From CAVONV01 sp963697355 (GTDB lineage: Bacteria > Acidobacteriota > Vicinamibacteria > Marinacidobacterales > DATDRI01): a stretch of 64,000 bases of DNA. The DNA lies in contig CAVONV010000021.1 of NCBI GenBank assembly GCA_963697355.1, positions 62,001 to 126,000 of the forward strand, read 5' to 3'. This document shows positions 34,154 to 43,404 of the stretch, piece by piece. The position numbers and the translations under genes are program-made. The notes below the pieces were generated by a model that was not told the origin of the DNA, made no database searches, and was given only the letters and a program-made list of their open reading frames with translations. Each line of letters begins with the position of its first letter. Positions within the stretch are counted from its first letter, which is position 1.

Positions 34154-34987
34154 ATGTCGAGTCATGGATACCGGATCATAACCGCGAGCTTATTGGTCGC
34201 TTTGTACCTGGGGTGCGAAAAAGCAGAAGAGTCCCCGGCTCGGCCGATCTCGTCGCAGTCTCAGAGCTCCTCTGAGAGTGAAGTTTCGGTCCCTTCTCAG
34301 TTCGAGTACGAGGTCGTCGAGGTCCCCGACGGCGGTCAAGTTCGAGGAAGAGTTCGCATTTCCGGTCCGCCTCCGAACCTGGAGGACTTGCTGGTTGAGA
34401 AAGACCAAGGAGTGTGCGGTGAGACCACACCCAATCGGGCCCTTCGCCTGGGTCCAGAAGGGGGTGTAGAGGACGCTATAGTCATGCTCGCAGGGATAAC
34501 GAGTGGGGTAGGGCTCCGGCCCCTCCCTGGAGCTGCCAAGGTCGAGATCACAAAGTGCCGGCTGTTCCCGCACGTCCTTCTTGTTCCTCTCGGGTCCACG
34601 CTCGAGATCGTCAATAACGATTCCATTTTGCACGATATTCGGGCCCACCTTGGCGAGACGATGCTCTTCGATGTGGCGTTGCCGATTCGGCATTTCCGAG
34701 CCCAGCACAGGCTCGAGCTGCCGGGCATCGTAAAGCTGACGAGCGGAGCAGGCCATACCTGGGTTTCGGGCTATGTCGTGGTCAAAGACCATCCCTACTA
34801 TGCGAGAACCGATGCTCGAGGCGCCTACGCCATCGATGCCGTCCCCCCGGGAACCTATGATCTTCAGGTGTGGCACGAGCTTCTGGAAGGGGAGGAGTCG
34901 GTCTTGATCGTTGAGCCGGCCGCCACGGCGACCGTCGACTTTGGTCTTAAAGCTCCCGCTACCGACACTTCCGGGACCAGGAAATAA
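34154..34987 (+). CDS. Lipoprotein paralog of the cupredoxin-like protein, copper site degenerate
   Basis: The 277-residue protein has a lipoprotein signal (LLVALYLGC, Cys near 21) and a Ser-rich stretch. Residues 55-255 align with the product of 32598-33374: LEIVNNDSILHDIRAH against LEILNDDDTLHNVRAV, and HPYYARTDARGAYAIDAVPPGTYDLQVWHE against its counterpart. At the copper position, KCDVHKWMGSYV is replaced by SGAGHTWVSGYV, so the His remains but Cys and Met are lost. It probably keeps the fold without a blue copper centre, perhaps as a scaffold or binding protein. AGGAGAGACAGG precedes the ATG. It is divergent from the metallopeptidase gene. Confidence 0.7.
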   Translation: MSSHGYRIITASLLVALYLGCEKAEESPARPISSQSQSSSESEVSVPSQFEYEVVEVPDGGQVRGRVRISGPPPNLEDLLVEKDQGVCGETTPNRALRLGPEGGVEDAIVMLAGITSGVGLRPLPGAAKVEITKCRLFPHVLLVPLGSTLEIVNNDSILHDIRAHLGETMLFDVALPIRHFRAQHRLELPGIVKLTSGAGHTWVSGYVVVKDHPYYARTDARGAYAIDAVPPGTYDLQVWHELLEGEESVLIVEPAATATVDFGLKAPATDTSGTRK

Positions 34988-35014
34988 CGGGGCCACCTCC
35001 GCGAGTTGGACTCA

Positions 35015-35434
35015 CTAAGGCGAGCTAGGGTCAGTCTTTTTCTTCGTGCAGCCGTTGCTCAAAGGTTGGCGGCCTGCAAAACCGGCATCGATCTCGTGCC
35101 AGAATTCCACTTCCGACTCGCCCAGTTTCCAACAAAGGAAGACTTCTCTGCCTTCCCATACCGTGGGAAAGTCGATGAGACCATCCTCCAAGTCTTTGAT
35201 TTGGCAGCCCTTTGAGTCGATCTCGGATGCGACGGCCTGAAGACTGCAAATGAGGTGGAAGTACCGGCCGTCAACCGGCATTCCGCCGTTCGATTGAATG
35301 TCCTGCGGGGAATGGGTGCGGTTCTTATAGGACCGGTTGAGCTCGTCGTAGAGGTTGCGTAACTCCTCGACTCGCTCGGTGAGAAAAGGAATGAGCGCAT
35401 TGGCTTCGCTGACCGTGAAGAATATCTTGTTCAT
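35015..35434 (-). CDS. DUF2203 family protein
   Basis: The 139-residue protein follows the DUF2203 layout. The N-terminus FTVSEANALIPFLTERVEEL is helical, and the C-terminal half reads GCQIKDLEDGLIDFPTVWEGREVFLCWKLGESEVEFWHEIDAGFAGRQPL. The last 30 residues are the most conserved part of the family. It is a soluble cytosolic protein of unknown function, often found near translation or membrane genes in Acidobacteriota and Firmicutes. It converges with the 34154 lipoprotein gene. Confidence 0.85.
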   Translation of the reverse strand: MNKIFFTVSEANALIPFLTERVEELRNLYDELNRSYKNRTHSPQDIQSNGGMPVDGRYFHLICSLQAVASEIDSKGCQIKDLEDGLIDFPTVWEGREVFLCWKLGESEVEFWHEIDAGFAGRQPLSNGCTKKKTDPSSP

Positions 35435-35779
35435 CCATTTCAGAGTTTAGCCAAAAAGGGATCTCCGGACAAACAAACCTGAAAGTAATTCCTGAGCTCT
35501 CTCTACGAGGGCTGCCAGTCGTTGCGCGATACCAGAAAACGAGTGCTGTGACCATGCGGTCAGCGCGAAGGAGCATCGGAGCCGCGTGCTATAATGGGCT
35601 CTCCGTGAGGGTTTGCTCTCGCGCGATGCGAAAAGACCACAGATGGCGAAGACGGCTTGTCGAGGCGGGGCTTTTCGCTGGTTCCGTTGTGAGCCCTCCT
35701 ACCCTCGCGTCGCTTCCGATTGGCTGGCTCGATGTTTCGTGTCCCTTAGGGGACGAAATGGAAACAGAAGGATAGAACT
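35435..35779. promoter_or_regulatory. Non-coding gap with an extended -10 promoter for the VWA gene
   Basis: These 345 bases hold no convincing gene; short open frames lack ribosome sites. TGCTATAAT at 35587-35595 is a consensus extended -10 box on the plus strand, about 185 bases before the VWA start, implying a long 5' leader. I see no riboswitch structure that I recognise in that leader. Confidence 0.5.
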
Positions 35780-36706
35780 GTGCGTGGAAAACCCTTTGTC
35801 TTATCAGTACTCATCATGACTCTATCACTGGGACTACTGCCGGCCCAACAAGGACAAAAGGACGATCCCTTTCAGTTCAATGTGGGCGTGGAGGCTGTCA
35901 ACTTGAGCGTCGTCGTGACGGACAAGAATGGACGGTTCATCCCCAATCTCGAAGCCAAAGATTTCGACGTTGTGGAGAACAACGTCGCGCAGGAGTTGAG
36001 CTTCTTCACCGCGGAGGTGACCCCAGTCACTGTGCTTCTCCTCCTGGATGCCTCCACCAGCATCCGGCCCAGCGTCGAGGGGATTAAGGAAGCTGCCATA
36101 AATTTCGTGAGCAAACTTTGGGATGGTGACAAAGCCATCATCGCGGATTTCAACGAACGCATCCGCTTCAGCAGCCACTTCACGGATGACATCGACCGGC
36201 TGATTGGAAGTATCCAATCTTTGTATCCTTCGGGCTGGACGGCACTCTACGACTCCGTTCTGATTTCCTTGGACAAGGTTTCAGACGCTGAGGGAAGAAA
36301 GGCTCTTTTGGTCTTCACGGATGGCGATGATTCCCGCTCGAGCGGGTACGGTAGTGAAGCGACCAAGAAGGACGTTCTCGCAGGGTCCAAATACTTCGAG
36401 GTCACCATTTACTCCGTTGGATTCAAGGGCAGAGGAAGTGGCGTCAACAAGGGATTCCTCAAACGCTTGTCTCAGGACACGGGCGGTGCGGCTTTTTTCC
36501 CGGGGGATATCGGCGAGCTCAATGAGAGCTTCAACCAAATTCAGGAGGAGCTTCACAGTCAGTACCGCATGGCCTACATACCCAAAAACGCCGAGCGAGA
36601 CGGGCTCTGGCGTCAAATCGATGTGCGCGTCAAGGACCGGGACGATCTCGTTGTTCGGACACGACAGGGTTACTACGCTCTTCCAGCTGCGGGCAACAAT
36701 CCGTAG
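35780..36706 (+). CDS. VWFA-related Acidobacterial domain protein (exported)
   Basis: The 308-residue protein has a signal peptide (LSVLIMTLSLGLLPAQ). A domain of about 60 residues (VNLSVVVTDKNGRFIPNLEAKDFDVVENNVAQEL) is followed by a von Willebrand A fold with the MIDAS motif LLDASTSIRPSV (DxSxS) at about 86. Further parts are RKALLVFTDGDDSRSSGY and ELHSQYRMAYIPKNAERDGLWR and VRTRQGYYA. This full layout is the TIGR03436 family, largely confined to Acidobacteriota. VWA domains bind protein partners through a metal ion; the role of this family is unknown. The start is GTG at 35780, with AAGGA upstream. It is monocistronic. Confidence 0.92.
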   Translation: MRGKPFVLSVLIMTLSLGLLPAQQGQKDDPFQFNVGVEAVNLSVVVTDKNGRFIPNLEAKDFDVVENNVAQELSFFTAEVTPVTVLLLLDASTSIRPSVEGIKEAAINFVSKLWDGDKAIIADFNERIRFSSHFTDDIDRLIGSIQSLYPSGWTALYDSVLISLDKVSDAEGRKALLVFTDGDDSRSSGYGSEATKKDVLAGSKYFEVTIYSVGFKGRGSGVNKGFLKRLSQDTGGAAFFPGDIGELNESFNQIQEELHSQYRMAYIPKNAERDGLWRQIDVRVKDRDDLVVRTRQGYYALPAAGNNP

Positions 36707-36778
36707 AAGAGTCGATGAGGTGACGGGTCCGCCGTGGCTTCATTTGACTAGCCCAACCTTCCTCACGGTGGATATCGT

Positions 36779-37936
36779 TCAACTCGCTTCGGGATCCAGG
36801 CGAAAAGGCTCCTTCAGGTAGCGCTTCGCCAGCCTGTGCGAGGCCTTGTCGGCGTTGAGGTCTATAGTCGTTTCATACTCGGCTCTCGCTTCTTCCCGGC
36901 GGCCGAGCCCGTCATAGGATTGGCCCCTTCGCAAGTGCAGCATCGAGCGGACGCTGTCGGACAAATCGGGACGGTCCAAACCACTGTGAAAATGAAACAG
37001 AGCTTCCTCGAACTTCGCATCGAAGAGAAAGCTCTCTCCCAGTCGCAACGAGAGGACTGAAAGAGGAATTCGCTCGAAGTGAGGTGTCCCGAGGTTCCTT
37101 TTTTGTCGGACTTCGTGATAAACACTCCGAGCGGCTGGCCAGTCTTTCTTAAGCAAGAAGACCCACCCCTTCTCAAATGTGAATAGAGGATTCCTTGGAA
37201 AAGAGGACTCCAGTTCCCGGAGGTATCTGAGCGCTCGGCTGTAGCGCTTCTCTCTCGTATCCAAGATCACTAGAGACAGTCGAGCGCCCCAATAGGCCCG
37301 GTCTCCATCCGCCGCCTTGCGGATATACTGGCGGCCCTTGTCTTTGGACCCTCTTACCCCGATAAGGAAGGCGAGAAACTTCAGCGATCTATGGAGTGAA
37401 GCCGTGGCGTATTCATAGATGCCGGGCACCAAGTAGGCGTCCACGAAGGACGGGTCGAGCTCAATGAGCTTGTTGTGCCACTTCCGTGCTCGCCGTCCCG
37501 CTCGGTAAGCGGCGAAGTAGCGACGCCTTATCGTGGCTTCGAAAGCGCTTTTGACTCCTTCAGTGGCTCCCAGAAAATAAAGTGCTTCCACATCATTGGG
37601 GTGAGATTCCAAAACGGCATTGGAACGTTCAATGGCATCCGTGGTGTACGACTCGAATCGTGCGAGTCGTTCCGGCGACAAAGAATCCTGTCGAGTGCGT
37701 GTCCAATATCGCGAGCTCTGGAACGTTTCTCCCGCCATCCCGCCGCGGAGCGTGAGCTCCTCCATCCACAAGGTCGAGGCCAAATAGTATGGACCGGCCG
37801 GTGATGACGGGCTCTCCAGTGAGAGTTGCTCGAACACCGCGAAGGCGATCTGGAATTCCAGGTTGTAGACGAGCTCGATACCTTTTTGTTCTAGTGGACT
37901 GAGCGCTGCGAGCAATACAAGAGCGAGCAGGTGCAT
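36779..37936 (-). CDS. Exported TPR-repeat protein
   Basis: The 385-residue protein has a short signal (MHLLALVLLAALSPLEQ). The rest is alpha-helical: an N-terminal unit LVYNLEFQIAFAVFEQLSLE, a middle region SNAVLESHPNDVEALYFLGATEG, and C-terminal TPR-like units KFEEALFHFHSGLDRP and HLRRGQSYDGLGRREEARAEYE. TPR proteins scaffold complexes; this one is probably periplasmic or outer-membrane attached. It converges with the VWA gene. No enzyme domain is visible. Confidence 0.7.
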   Translation of the reverse strand: MHLLALVLLAALSPLEQKGIELVYNLEFQIAFAVFEQLSLESPSSPAGPYYLASTLWMEELTLRGGMAGETFQSSRYWTRTRQDSLSPERLARFESYTTDAIERSNAVLESHPNDVEALYFLGATEGVKSAFEATIRRRYFAAYRAGRRARKWHNKLIELDPSFVDAYLVPGIYEYATASLHRSLKFLAFLIGVRGSKDKGRQYIRKAADGDRAYWGARLSLVILDTREKRYSRALRYLRELESSFPRNPLFTFEKGWVFLLKKDWPAARSVYHEVRQKRNLGTPHFERIPLSVLSLRLGESFLFDAKFEEALFHFHSGLDRPDLSDSVRSMLHLRRGQSYDGLGRREEARAEYETTIDLNADKASHRLAKRYLKEPFRLDPEAS

Positions 37937-38073
37937 ATTCCCAGGGTTCTCGAGTTGTTGGATTCTTCAGTTTCTAACGAGGCGCCGCATCATGCGGGAC
38001 GGCGCGTTCCAAGTTACACTCTACCATGGACCTCGGGTTCCCACGGTCTGGATATCGAGGGTAGAATCGACCC

Positions 38074-38607
38074 ATGGAAAACAAGACCACATTCAAGAAG
38101 CTCGAGCATCGGTCGGTCTATCGCGGCCGTGTGCTCACACTCGAAGTAGATCGGATCATCGAGCCCGGCGGCATAGAGGTCGAGCGAGAGATCATCCGGC
38201 ATGCCGGAGCAGCCGTGGTTCTTGCCGTAACAGAAGAACACCGTCTGGTGCTCGTCAGGCAGTTCCGGTACGCTGTTGAGGATTTCCTTTGGGAAATCAC
38301 GGCGGGCCACATCGAGTCCGGCGAGTCTCCGGAAGAAACGGCGCGACGAGAACTGACGGAAGAAACGGGATATTACCCCCGACGTCTGGAAAAGCTCTCT
38401 ACGTTTTATCCATCGCCTGGGTTTTCGGATGAAATAATGCATCTCTTCCTCGCCACCGATTTGGAGTATCGTTCCCCCTGCCCGGAGGAGGACGAATCGA
38501 TTGAAGTGGGATTGTTCACCATGGAGGAAGCGCGGTTGATGGTTAACAGAGGTGAGATCTGCGATGGGAAAACGCTTTTAGGGCTGATGCTTCTTGGTAA
38601 GCGTTGA
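38074..38607 (+). CDS. NUDIX hydrolase, ADP-ribose pyrophosphatase type
   Basis: The 177-residue enzyme has the Nudix box GHIESGESPEETARRELTEE (residues 77-96, continued by TGY). Upstream are EVDRIIEPGGIEVEREIIRHAGAAVVLAV and LVRQFRYAVEDFLWEITAGHI, typical of ADP-ribose pyrophosphatases (NudF/TrgB group). It hydrolyses ADP-ribose or a related nucleotide sugar to AMP and sugar phosphate in the cytosol. It begins a plus-strand run with the membrane GT-C-like gene 13 bases downstream. Confidence 0.88.
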   Translation: MENKTTFKKLEHRSVYRGRVLTLEVDRIIEPGGIEVEREIIRHAGAAVVLAVTEEHRLVLVRQFRYAVEDFLWEITAGHIESGESPEETARRELTEETGYYPRRLEKLSTFYPSPGFSDEIMHLFLATDLEYRSPCPEEDESIEVGLFTMEEARLMVNRGEICDGKTLLGLMLLGKR

Positions 38608-38620
38608 GAGTATCCCGTAG

Positions 38621-41173
38621 ATGGTTCCTGAGCTGAGGACGAAGCTTGTCGGTGGGGTGGCGGGGGTCGCCGTCGGTTCAGCCCTCATCGTGCGCCACAC
38701 ACTCCGAGTCCCGATGTCCGAGTCTATCGAAGCACCGGAGTTAGTCGCGTCGGTTCCTTCAATATGGATTTGGATCACCGTCGTCGGCCTATCTGGACTC
38801 GTCGGAGTGCTTGTGGGTCGTTGGCTCGAAGGATATGGTGTTGGAAACACACTCCTGCCTCTTTGGGTCCCCGGACTAGCCGCAGCCGCGTATGTGCCGG
38901 GAATGCTCAACGCGGTCCCCTTTGTGGCCGCTTTCTCAGGAAAGCTCCTCGACATCACACTCATCGTTTGCACGAGCTTGAGTCTCTGGAAGATCTCCTC
39001 AAGGGTTGGCTCGTCCTTTTCTCTAAGCGCGGGTCCGGTCGCTCTTCTCGCCTTCCTTATATACTTGGGGATCGGATATCGCCTCCAGGAGGTGGTAGGC
39101 ATCTCAGGTGATGAACCTCACTACTTACTCATTGCTTATAGTTTGATTCATGATGGCGACCTCGCGGTGCAGAACAACTACGCGGCTGAGGATTTCCGAC
39201 ATTTCTTCAACGGGAGGATGGGTGCCCACCTTGCGCATGGCTCGCCTTACTCGGTCCATGGTGTGGGCCTTCCGCTGCTTCTGCTTCCGGGATACGCACT
39301 CCTCGGCCTCGGTGGGGTCCTCATAACAGAGGCGCTTCTGGGAGCGCTTACTGTACGAGAGATTTTTCTTACGGCAGAGGCCCTCGAGCTGGGTCGGCCG
39401 GCAGCAGGCATTGGTGCCGCCGGCTTCGCCTTGACGGTGCCAGCCTTGTTCCTTTGCGTTTCGGCTTATCCGGAGCTCCCGGCCGCATTTATTGTGGCCG
39501 CCACCTTCCGAAGGGTTGTGGGGCCTTCTCCTCCCGGTGGATGGAAAGCTTTCCTCTGGGGACTGGGGCTCGGCCTTCTCCCCTTCTTTCACATCAAGTA
39601 CATTCCTTTGGCTGTCGTCCTTGGACTCGGAACGATGTGGTTCTGGCGAAAACAACGCTTGCGGCTCGCCGCCGGGTTGGTATTGGGTCTCCTTTCTGTG
39701 ATGGTCTTCTTTGCCATACTCCAGGGCAATCTGAACCCTCTCGCTTCCTACGGTCGACAGCGAGTATTCTGGGGACAGATCCCTTTGGGTTTGGCCGGGC
39801 TCCTGTTTGACCAAGAATTCGGACTTCTGCCTCACGCCCCGTTCTATGGCATCGGTCTGGTTGCGCTAGGCGTGCTCCTGAGGCGACGCCCCCAGCTAGC
39901 GATCTTCGCCATTGCAGTTGTATCATCGGTAGCTATTCCCGGAGCAGCACACCCCCTTTGGTCGGGGGGAACTTCGCCACCGGCGCGTTTCCTCTTTCCC
40001 GCGTTGCCTCTTGTCGTTGTGAGTGCTGCAGCTGCGTGGCGTTGGGAGCGGCAAGACAGGTGGAGAAGCTGGACATCGTGGTTGCCGGTGCTTCTCGTTT
40101 TGAGTGTCGGGTTAGGCGGTTTCATGGCGATTGGATCCGATCTGCCTTTGCATCTCAATCAAAGAGACGGCACGGGTCGTCTATGGGTTACGCTCGGAGG
40201 CTCCTGGGATATTACTCATTACTTACCTTCGTTGGTGAGTGCCGATCTCCGTTCGGTGGCGATGTCCATACTCGGTGCGATAACGCTTGGTGTTGGATTC
40301 TTCCTTTGCTGGAGGGGCTCGAGTTTGTTCTTGCCCCCTTTTGGTGTCGTCGTTCTGTGTTGGGCGATTTTCATGGATGTTTTTTCGCCGGGAGCTGTTG
40401 CCTCCGGGTCAGGCAGACGCTGGATGGAGAGTCTCTTGACAACCCTCTCGGAAACGACCCATCGCGCATTTCTTCTCCTTCCTTCAGCAACGTTTCTCTC
40501 ATATATGGATGTCACAGATAGGATTGACGTTCCTCTCGAACGGGCGCGTTATCCGGAGGAGACCCTCGAGTCTGTGCCGATCCGTCTTCCGGCAGGGCGG
40601 TTCAAATTGAAGGGAGACCCCAAGATTGCAGTCCAGATTTGTAACGGCGAAGGGTGTTTTGGCACGACACGGGCCGAACGCTGGTTCGACTCTCGAGTGG
40701 CGCTTGCTCGATTCTTCGTACGAAGCGCGAATACCCAAACGGAGTGGAGGCTCGTTGCCCAAAAGGTGGTCGGTGCCGAGGACGTTGCCCTTCGGACATT
40801 CGCGTCCGTTCACGGACTTAGGCTCCATTCGCTAGACGAACACGCATATCTCGACCCCATCGGATACTGGGTTCGTGCCGGCCATCGAGCACAGTTCGTT
40901 ATTGAGGGCGATTGCGGCGGAACCTGCCTTTTGACCGTTGCGAATGGTGGTCAGGAAAACTGGGTGGAGGTGACTTACGAAGAGACCGTCCATAGCTTCA
41001 CTATGGGGCCGTGGGAACGGCGGGAGGTCGCTATGACGGCGGATGGCGATGTTTTGTATCTGAGTGTAAGAAGTGTTTCCGGGTTTCGGCCTTCTGAGGT
41101 CGAACCCTCGACCGATGATTCCCGGCTTCTTGGGGTGCTTGTCACCTTGTCAAAAGCCGACCATAACGATTGA
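38621..41173 (+). CDS. Large multi-pass membrane protein, GT-C glycosyltransferase-like
   Basis: The 850-residue protein has an N-terminal stretch of about 14 hydrophobic segments (residues 10-620) and a soluble C-terminal domain (650-850). The segment VVGISGDEPHYLLIAYSLIHDGDLAVQNNY near residue 163 resembles the first periplasmic loop of GT-C enzymes, where acidic residues sit near the catalytic site. Later loops have PELPAAFIVAA and FHIKYIPLAVVLGL. The C-terminal domain (ARYPEETLESVPIRLP, EDVALRTFASVHGLRLHSLD) looks beta-rich. It may use a polyprenyl-phosphate sugar on an envelope acceptor. No named family is certain, and the acceptor is unknown. Confidence 0.6.
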   Translation: MVPELRTKLVGGVAGVAVGSALIVRHTLRVPMSESIEAPELVASVPSIWIWITVVGLSGLVGVLVGRWLEGYGVGNTLLPLWVPGLAAAAYVPGMLNAVPFVAAFSGKLLDITLIVCTSLSLWKISSRVGSSFSLSAGPVALLAFLIYLGIGYRLQEVVGISGDEPHYLLIAYSLIHDGDLAVQNNYAAEDFRHFFNGRMGAHLAHGSPYSVHGVGLPLLLLPGYALLGLGGVLITEALLGALTVREIFLTAEALELGRPAAGIGAAGFALTVPALFLCVSAYPELPAAFIVAATFRRVVGPSPPGGWKAFLWGLGLGLLPFFHIKYIPLAVVLGLGTMWFWRKQRLRLAAGLVLGLLSVMVFFAILQGNLNPLASYGRQRVFWGQIPLGLAGLLFDQEFGLLPHAPFYGIGLVALGVLLRRRPQLAIFAIAVVSSVAIPGAAHPLWSGGTSPPARFLFPALPLVVVSAAAAWRWERQDRWRSWTSWLPVLLVLSVGLGGFMAIGSDLPLHLNQRDGTGRLWVTLGGSWDITHYLPSLVSADLRSVAMSILGAITLGVGFFLCWRGSSLFLPPFGVVVLCWAIFMDVFSPGAVASGSGRRWMESLLTTLSETTHRAFLLLPSATFLSYMDVTDRIDVPLERARYPEETLESVPIRLPAGRFKLKGDPKIAVQICNGEGCFGTTRAERWFDSRVALARFFVRSANTQTEWRLVAQKVVGAEDVALRTFASVHGLRLHSLDEHAYLDPIGYWVRAGHRAQFVIEGDCGGTCLLTVANGGQENWVEVTYEETVHSFTMGPWERREVAMTADGDVLYLSVRSVSGFRPSEVEPSTDDSRLLGVLVTLSKADHND

Positions 41174-41342
41174 GAAGCGGAGGAGTCGGACAGTTCTCCT
41201 CTGGGCTCATCGTTGACTGCCCTTCGTACCTTCCAGATAATAGGACCTCGAATCTTTGCTGCCACATGGCAGCGTTTTGAATGGTGTGTCCCGCCAAAGA
41301 AACTCCTTTCGCGTTGGCTGGGACTCGAGGAACGGGGCCATA

Positions 41343-42197
41343 GTGACAGTAACGTCCACGCCTGATCATTCTTTTCTCTCAGGGCCCGAGCCCCGACTCT
41401 TCGCACATCGAGGAGCCAGTGCGGTTGTCCCCGAAAACACTCTCGAGGCCTTCCATGCTGCTTTGGAAGTTGGTGCACCCTACCTAGAGATGGATGTCCA
41501 CATGTCGGCCGACGGTCACGTTATGGTGATCCATGACAGCTCCTTTTCTCGAACCACGGGGCGTCGTGGGCGTGTCGAGAACGTGACGCTCGACGCTATA
41601 CGTCAGCTGGACGCCGGCCACCAGTTCACTCCCGATCGCGGGCGAACGTTCCCGTACCGCGGTTGCGGCTTGCTCATTCCGACATTGGAGGAAGTCTTGC
41701 GGGCTTTCCCTGAGGCGCGACTGAATATCGAGATCAAACCATCGCGTGAAGGGATCGAGGCCGCGGTTCTGGAGCTCATTTCGAGATACGAAGCTTCAGA
41801 ACGAGTCGTGATTGCTGCTCACGAACACGAGATTCTCGAGAGATTTCGCGCCTTGGGATCCAAGGTCCTCACGAGTTTCAGCAAAGTAGAGGCCCGCGAG
41901 TTTCTCTCTAGGACTCGCTCCAAGAAAGACATGAGTGACTACCGTCCACCGGGATTTGCGATTCAAGTGCCGGAGTACTTCGGGCTGCGTCGCGTCCTTT
42001 CACCGTGTATGATCGAAGCTGCCCATCGACTCCGACTCGAGGTTCACGTTTGGACGGTGAACCAGCCGCTTCAAATCGCGCGTCTCCTCGATTGGGGCGT
42101 CGATGGAATCATGACGGACGATCCCGGCAGGGCCCTGAGGGCCGTCGATGCGCTCCAAATGGCCTCGCTCGAGAACCGCTCCTCGCGGAGTGATTGA
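41343..42197 (+). CDS. Glycerophosphodiester phosphodiesterase family protein
   Basis: The core (RLFAHRGASAVVPENTLEAF) has the GDPD catalytic His-Arg and Glu-Asn. YLEMDVHMSADGHVMVIHDSSFSRTTG supplies the metal-binding Glu/Asp and the second His, and LNIEIKPS and VNQPLQIARLLDWGVDGIMTDDPG complete the TIM-barrel landmarks. It hydrolyses glycerophosphodiesters to glycerol-3-phosphate and an alcohol. There is no signal peptide in the chosen form. The start is uncertain: GTG at 41343 leaves a short N-terminus before the domain, and the frame is open to 41256. It is followed by the TlpA-like gene three bases later. Confidence 0.85.
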   Translation: MTVTSTPDHSFLSGPEPRLFAHRGASAVVPENTLEAFHAALEVGAPYLEMDVHMSADGHVMVIHDSSFSRTTGRRGRVENVTLDAIRQLDAGHQFTPDRGRTFPYRGCGLLIPTLEEVLRAFPEARLNIEIKPSREGIEAAVLELISRYEASERVVIAAHEHEILERFRALGSKVLTSFSKVEAREFLSRTRSKKDMSDYRPPGFAIQVPEYFGLRRVLSPCMIEAAHRLRLEVHVWTVNQPLQIARLLDWGVDGIMTDDPGRALRAVDALQMASLENRSSRSD

Positions 42198-42200
42198 TCT

Positions 42201-42764
42201 ATGCGCAAGAATCCCGTGAAGGTTGTTTTCTCGCTCTCGCGAGGGTTCCTCGCGATCTTCCTGTTCGCCTTTGCTTGCCACGAGAATCTATCGGCTCCGA
42301 CAGTGGGACAACCTGTCTCGGAGATCGTTCTTCCGGATCTCGATGGTAGGACTTTCCGCCTATCGGAACACCGAGGTAAAGTCGTCATCATCAATTTTTG
42401 GGCATCCTGGTGCCCGCCCTGTGTCGATGAGATGCCTTCTCTCGAGAGGCTTCATCGGGCTCTGCGTGACAAAGGACTCGAAGTCGTTGCCATCTCCGTG
42501 GATGACAGCATTGAAGTCATCGAACGTTTCCGACGAGAAAACGAATTGAGCTTCACGATGCTCTTCGACGAAGATGCCAAAGTGGCCCACGGATTTCAGA
42601 CGTTCAAATACCCCGAGACCTATATCGTCGACAAAGAAGGCAGATTACTCTCGAAGATTGTGGGCCCGAGGAATTGGATTACCCCTGCTATCATGCTCGA
42701 GGTGGTGGGATTGCTTAAGTCCGATAAGCCGCTCGCACCGACGGGCGGTTCGGAAGGAGAGTAG
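42201..42764 (+). CDS. TlpA/ResA-like thioredoxin lipoprotein
   Basis: The 187-residue protein has an N-terminal lipoprotein-type signal (FLAIFLFAFAC, Cys near 26) and a TlpA/ResA-type thioredoxin domain: VIINFWASWCPPCVDEMPSLERL with CPPC near 70-73, VVAISVDDS, and FQTFKYPETYIVDKEGRL. The cis-Pro (YPETYIV) is present. Such proteins reduce periplasmic disulfides, often for cytochrome c maturation. It lies between the GDPD and a NUDIX gene with gaps of three and five bases. Confidence 0.87.
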   Translation: MRKNPVKVVFSLSRGFLAIFLFAFACHENLSAPTVGQPVSEIVLPDLDGRTFRLSEHRGKVVIINFWASWCPPCVDEMPSLERLHRALRDKGLEVVAISVDDSIEVIERFRRENELSFTMLFDEDAKVAHGFQTFKYPETYIVDKEGRLLSKIVGPRNWITPAIMLEVVGLLKSDKPLAPTGGSEGE

Positions 42765-42769
42765 TACCC

Positions 42770-43357
42770 ATGCACGTTGGCAGGCACATCATTCAGGAGC
42801 TAGCCCTTAAATTCGGCGAGCCGGTTGTGGAACGGTGGAGTTTCCCCATGGAGGCTGGAGAGTTTGCCGAACTAAAGAATCGGCTCGCGCTCGGCCGAGC
42901 ACATGACGTCACGACCGTCATCACTCGAGGAAGTCACGTGGTGGTGGTCCGAAAGCATGCTTACCCAATCGATGCATACCGGACGCCTTCGGGAGGTGTG
43001 CATCCCGAGGAACCCTTTCTCGATGGGGCCGTTCGTGAAGCCAAGGAAGAGACGGGACTCGATATCGGGATCGAGGGCTATCTTCTGTACATCCTTGTTA
43101 CCTTCACGCATTTAGATGATAGTGCGAGGTGGTCGACCCATGTTCTTCTCGCCCGCCTCTTGTCCGGTCAACTCGATCCTATGGATAAACGTGAGATCGC
43201 GGATGCACGGTGGGTGAACTGGGAAGAGTTGTTGGGCAAGATCAATTCAAGCCTCCAAGGAACAGGGTTGGGAGGATTGGCCTATCGCGCGCAACTGCAT
43301 GAGAAGATCCATGAAATTCTGGCCGACCGGGGGAAGATCGACAGAGCAGACCATTGA
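42770..43357 (+). CDS. NUDIX hydrolase
   Basis: The 195-residue protein has the Nudix box GGVHPEEPFLDGAVREAKEE (residues 75-94, continued by TGL). Upstream is RGSHVVVVRKHAYPIDAYRTPS; downstream a WSTHVLLARLLSGQLDPMDKREIADARWVNWEEL segment typical of the family's C-terminal strand. The substrate is not evident; the layout is shorter than the ADP-ribose type upstream. AAGGAGAG precedes the ATG. It is part of the TlpA operon. Confidence 0.85.
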   Translation: MHVGRHIIQELALKFGEPVVERWSFPMEAGEFAELKNRLALGRAHDVTTVITRGSHVVVVRKHAYPIDAYRTPSGGVHPEEPFLDGAVREAKEETGLDIGIEGYLLYILVTFTHLDDSARWSTHVLLARLLSGQLDPMDKREIADARWVNWEELLGKINSSLQGTGLGGLAYRAQLHEKIHEILADRGKIDRADH

Positions 43358-43404
43358 TGGAGACCGCAGGTTTCCACTATCAGATGTGAAGAAGGAAGGC
43401 CCCA

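Noticed and set aside
35548..35819. Short frames upstream of the VWA gene
   Set aside because: They are Arg/Ser-rich, lack ribosome sites and overlap the likely promoter and leader.
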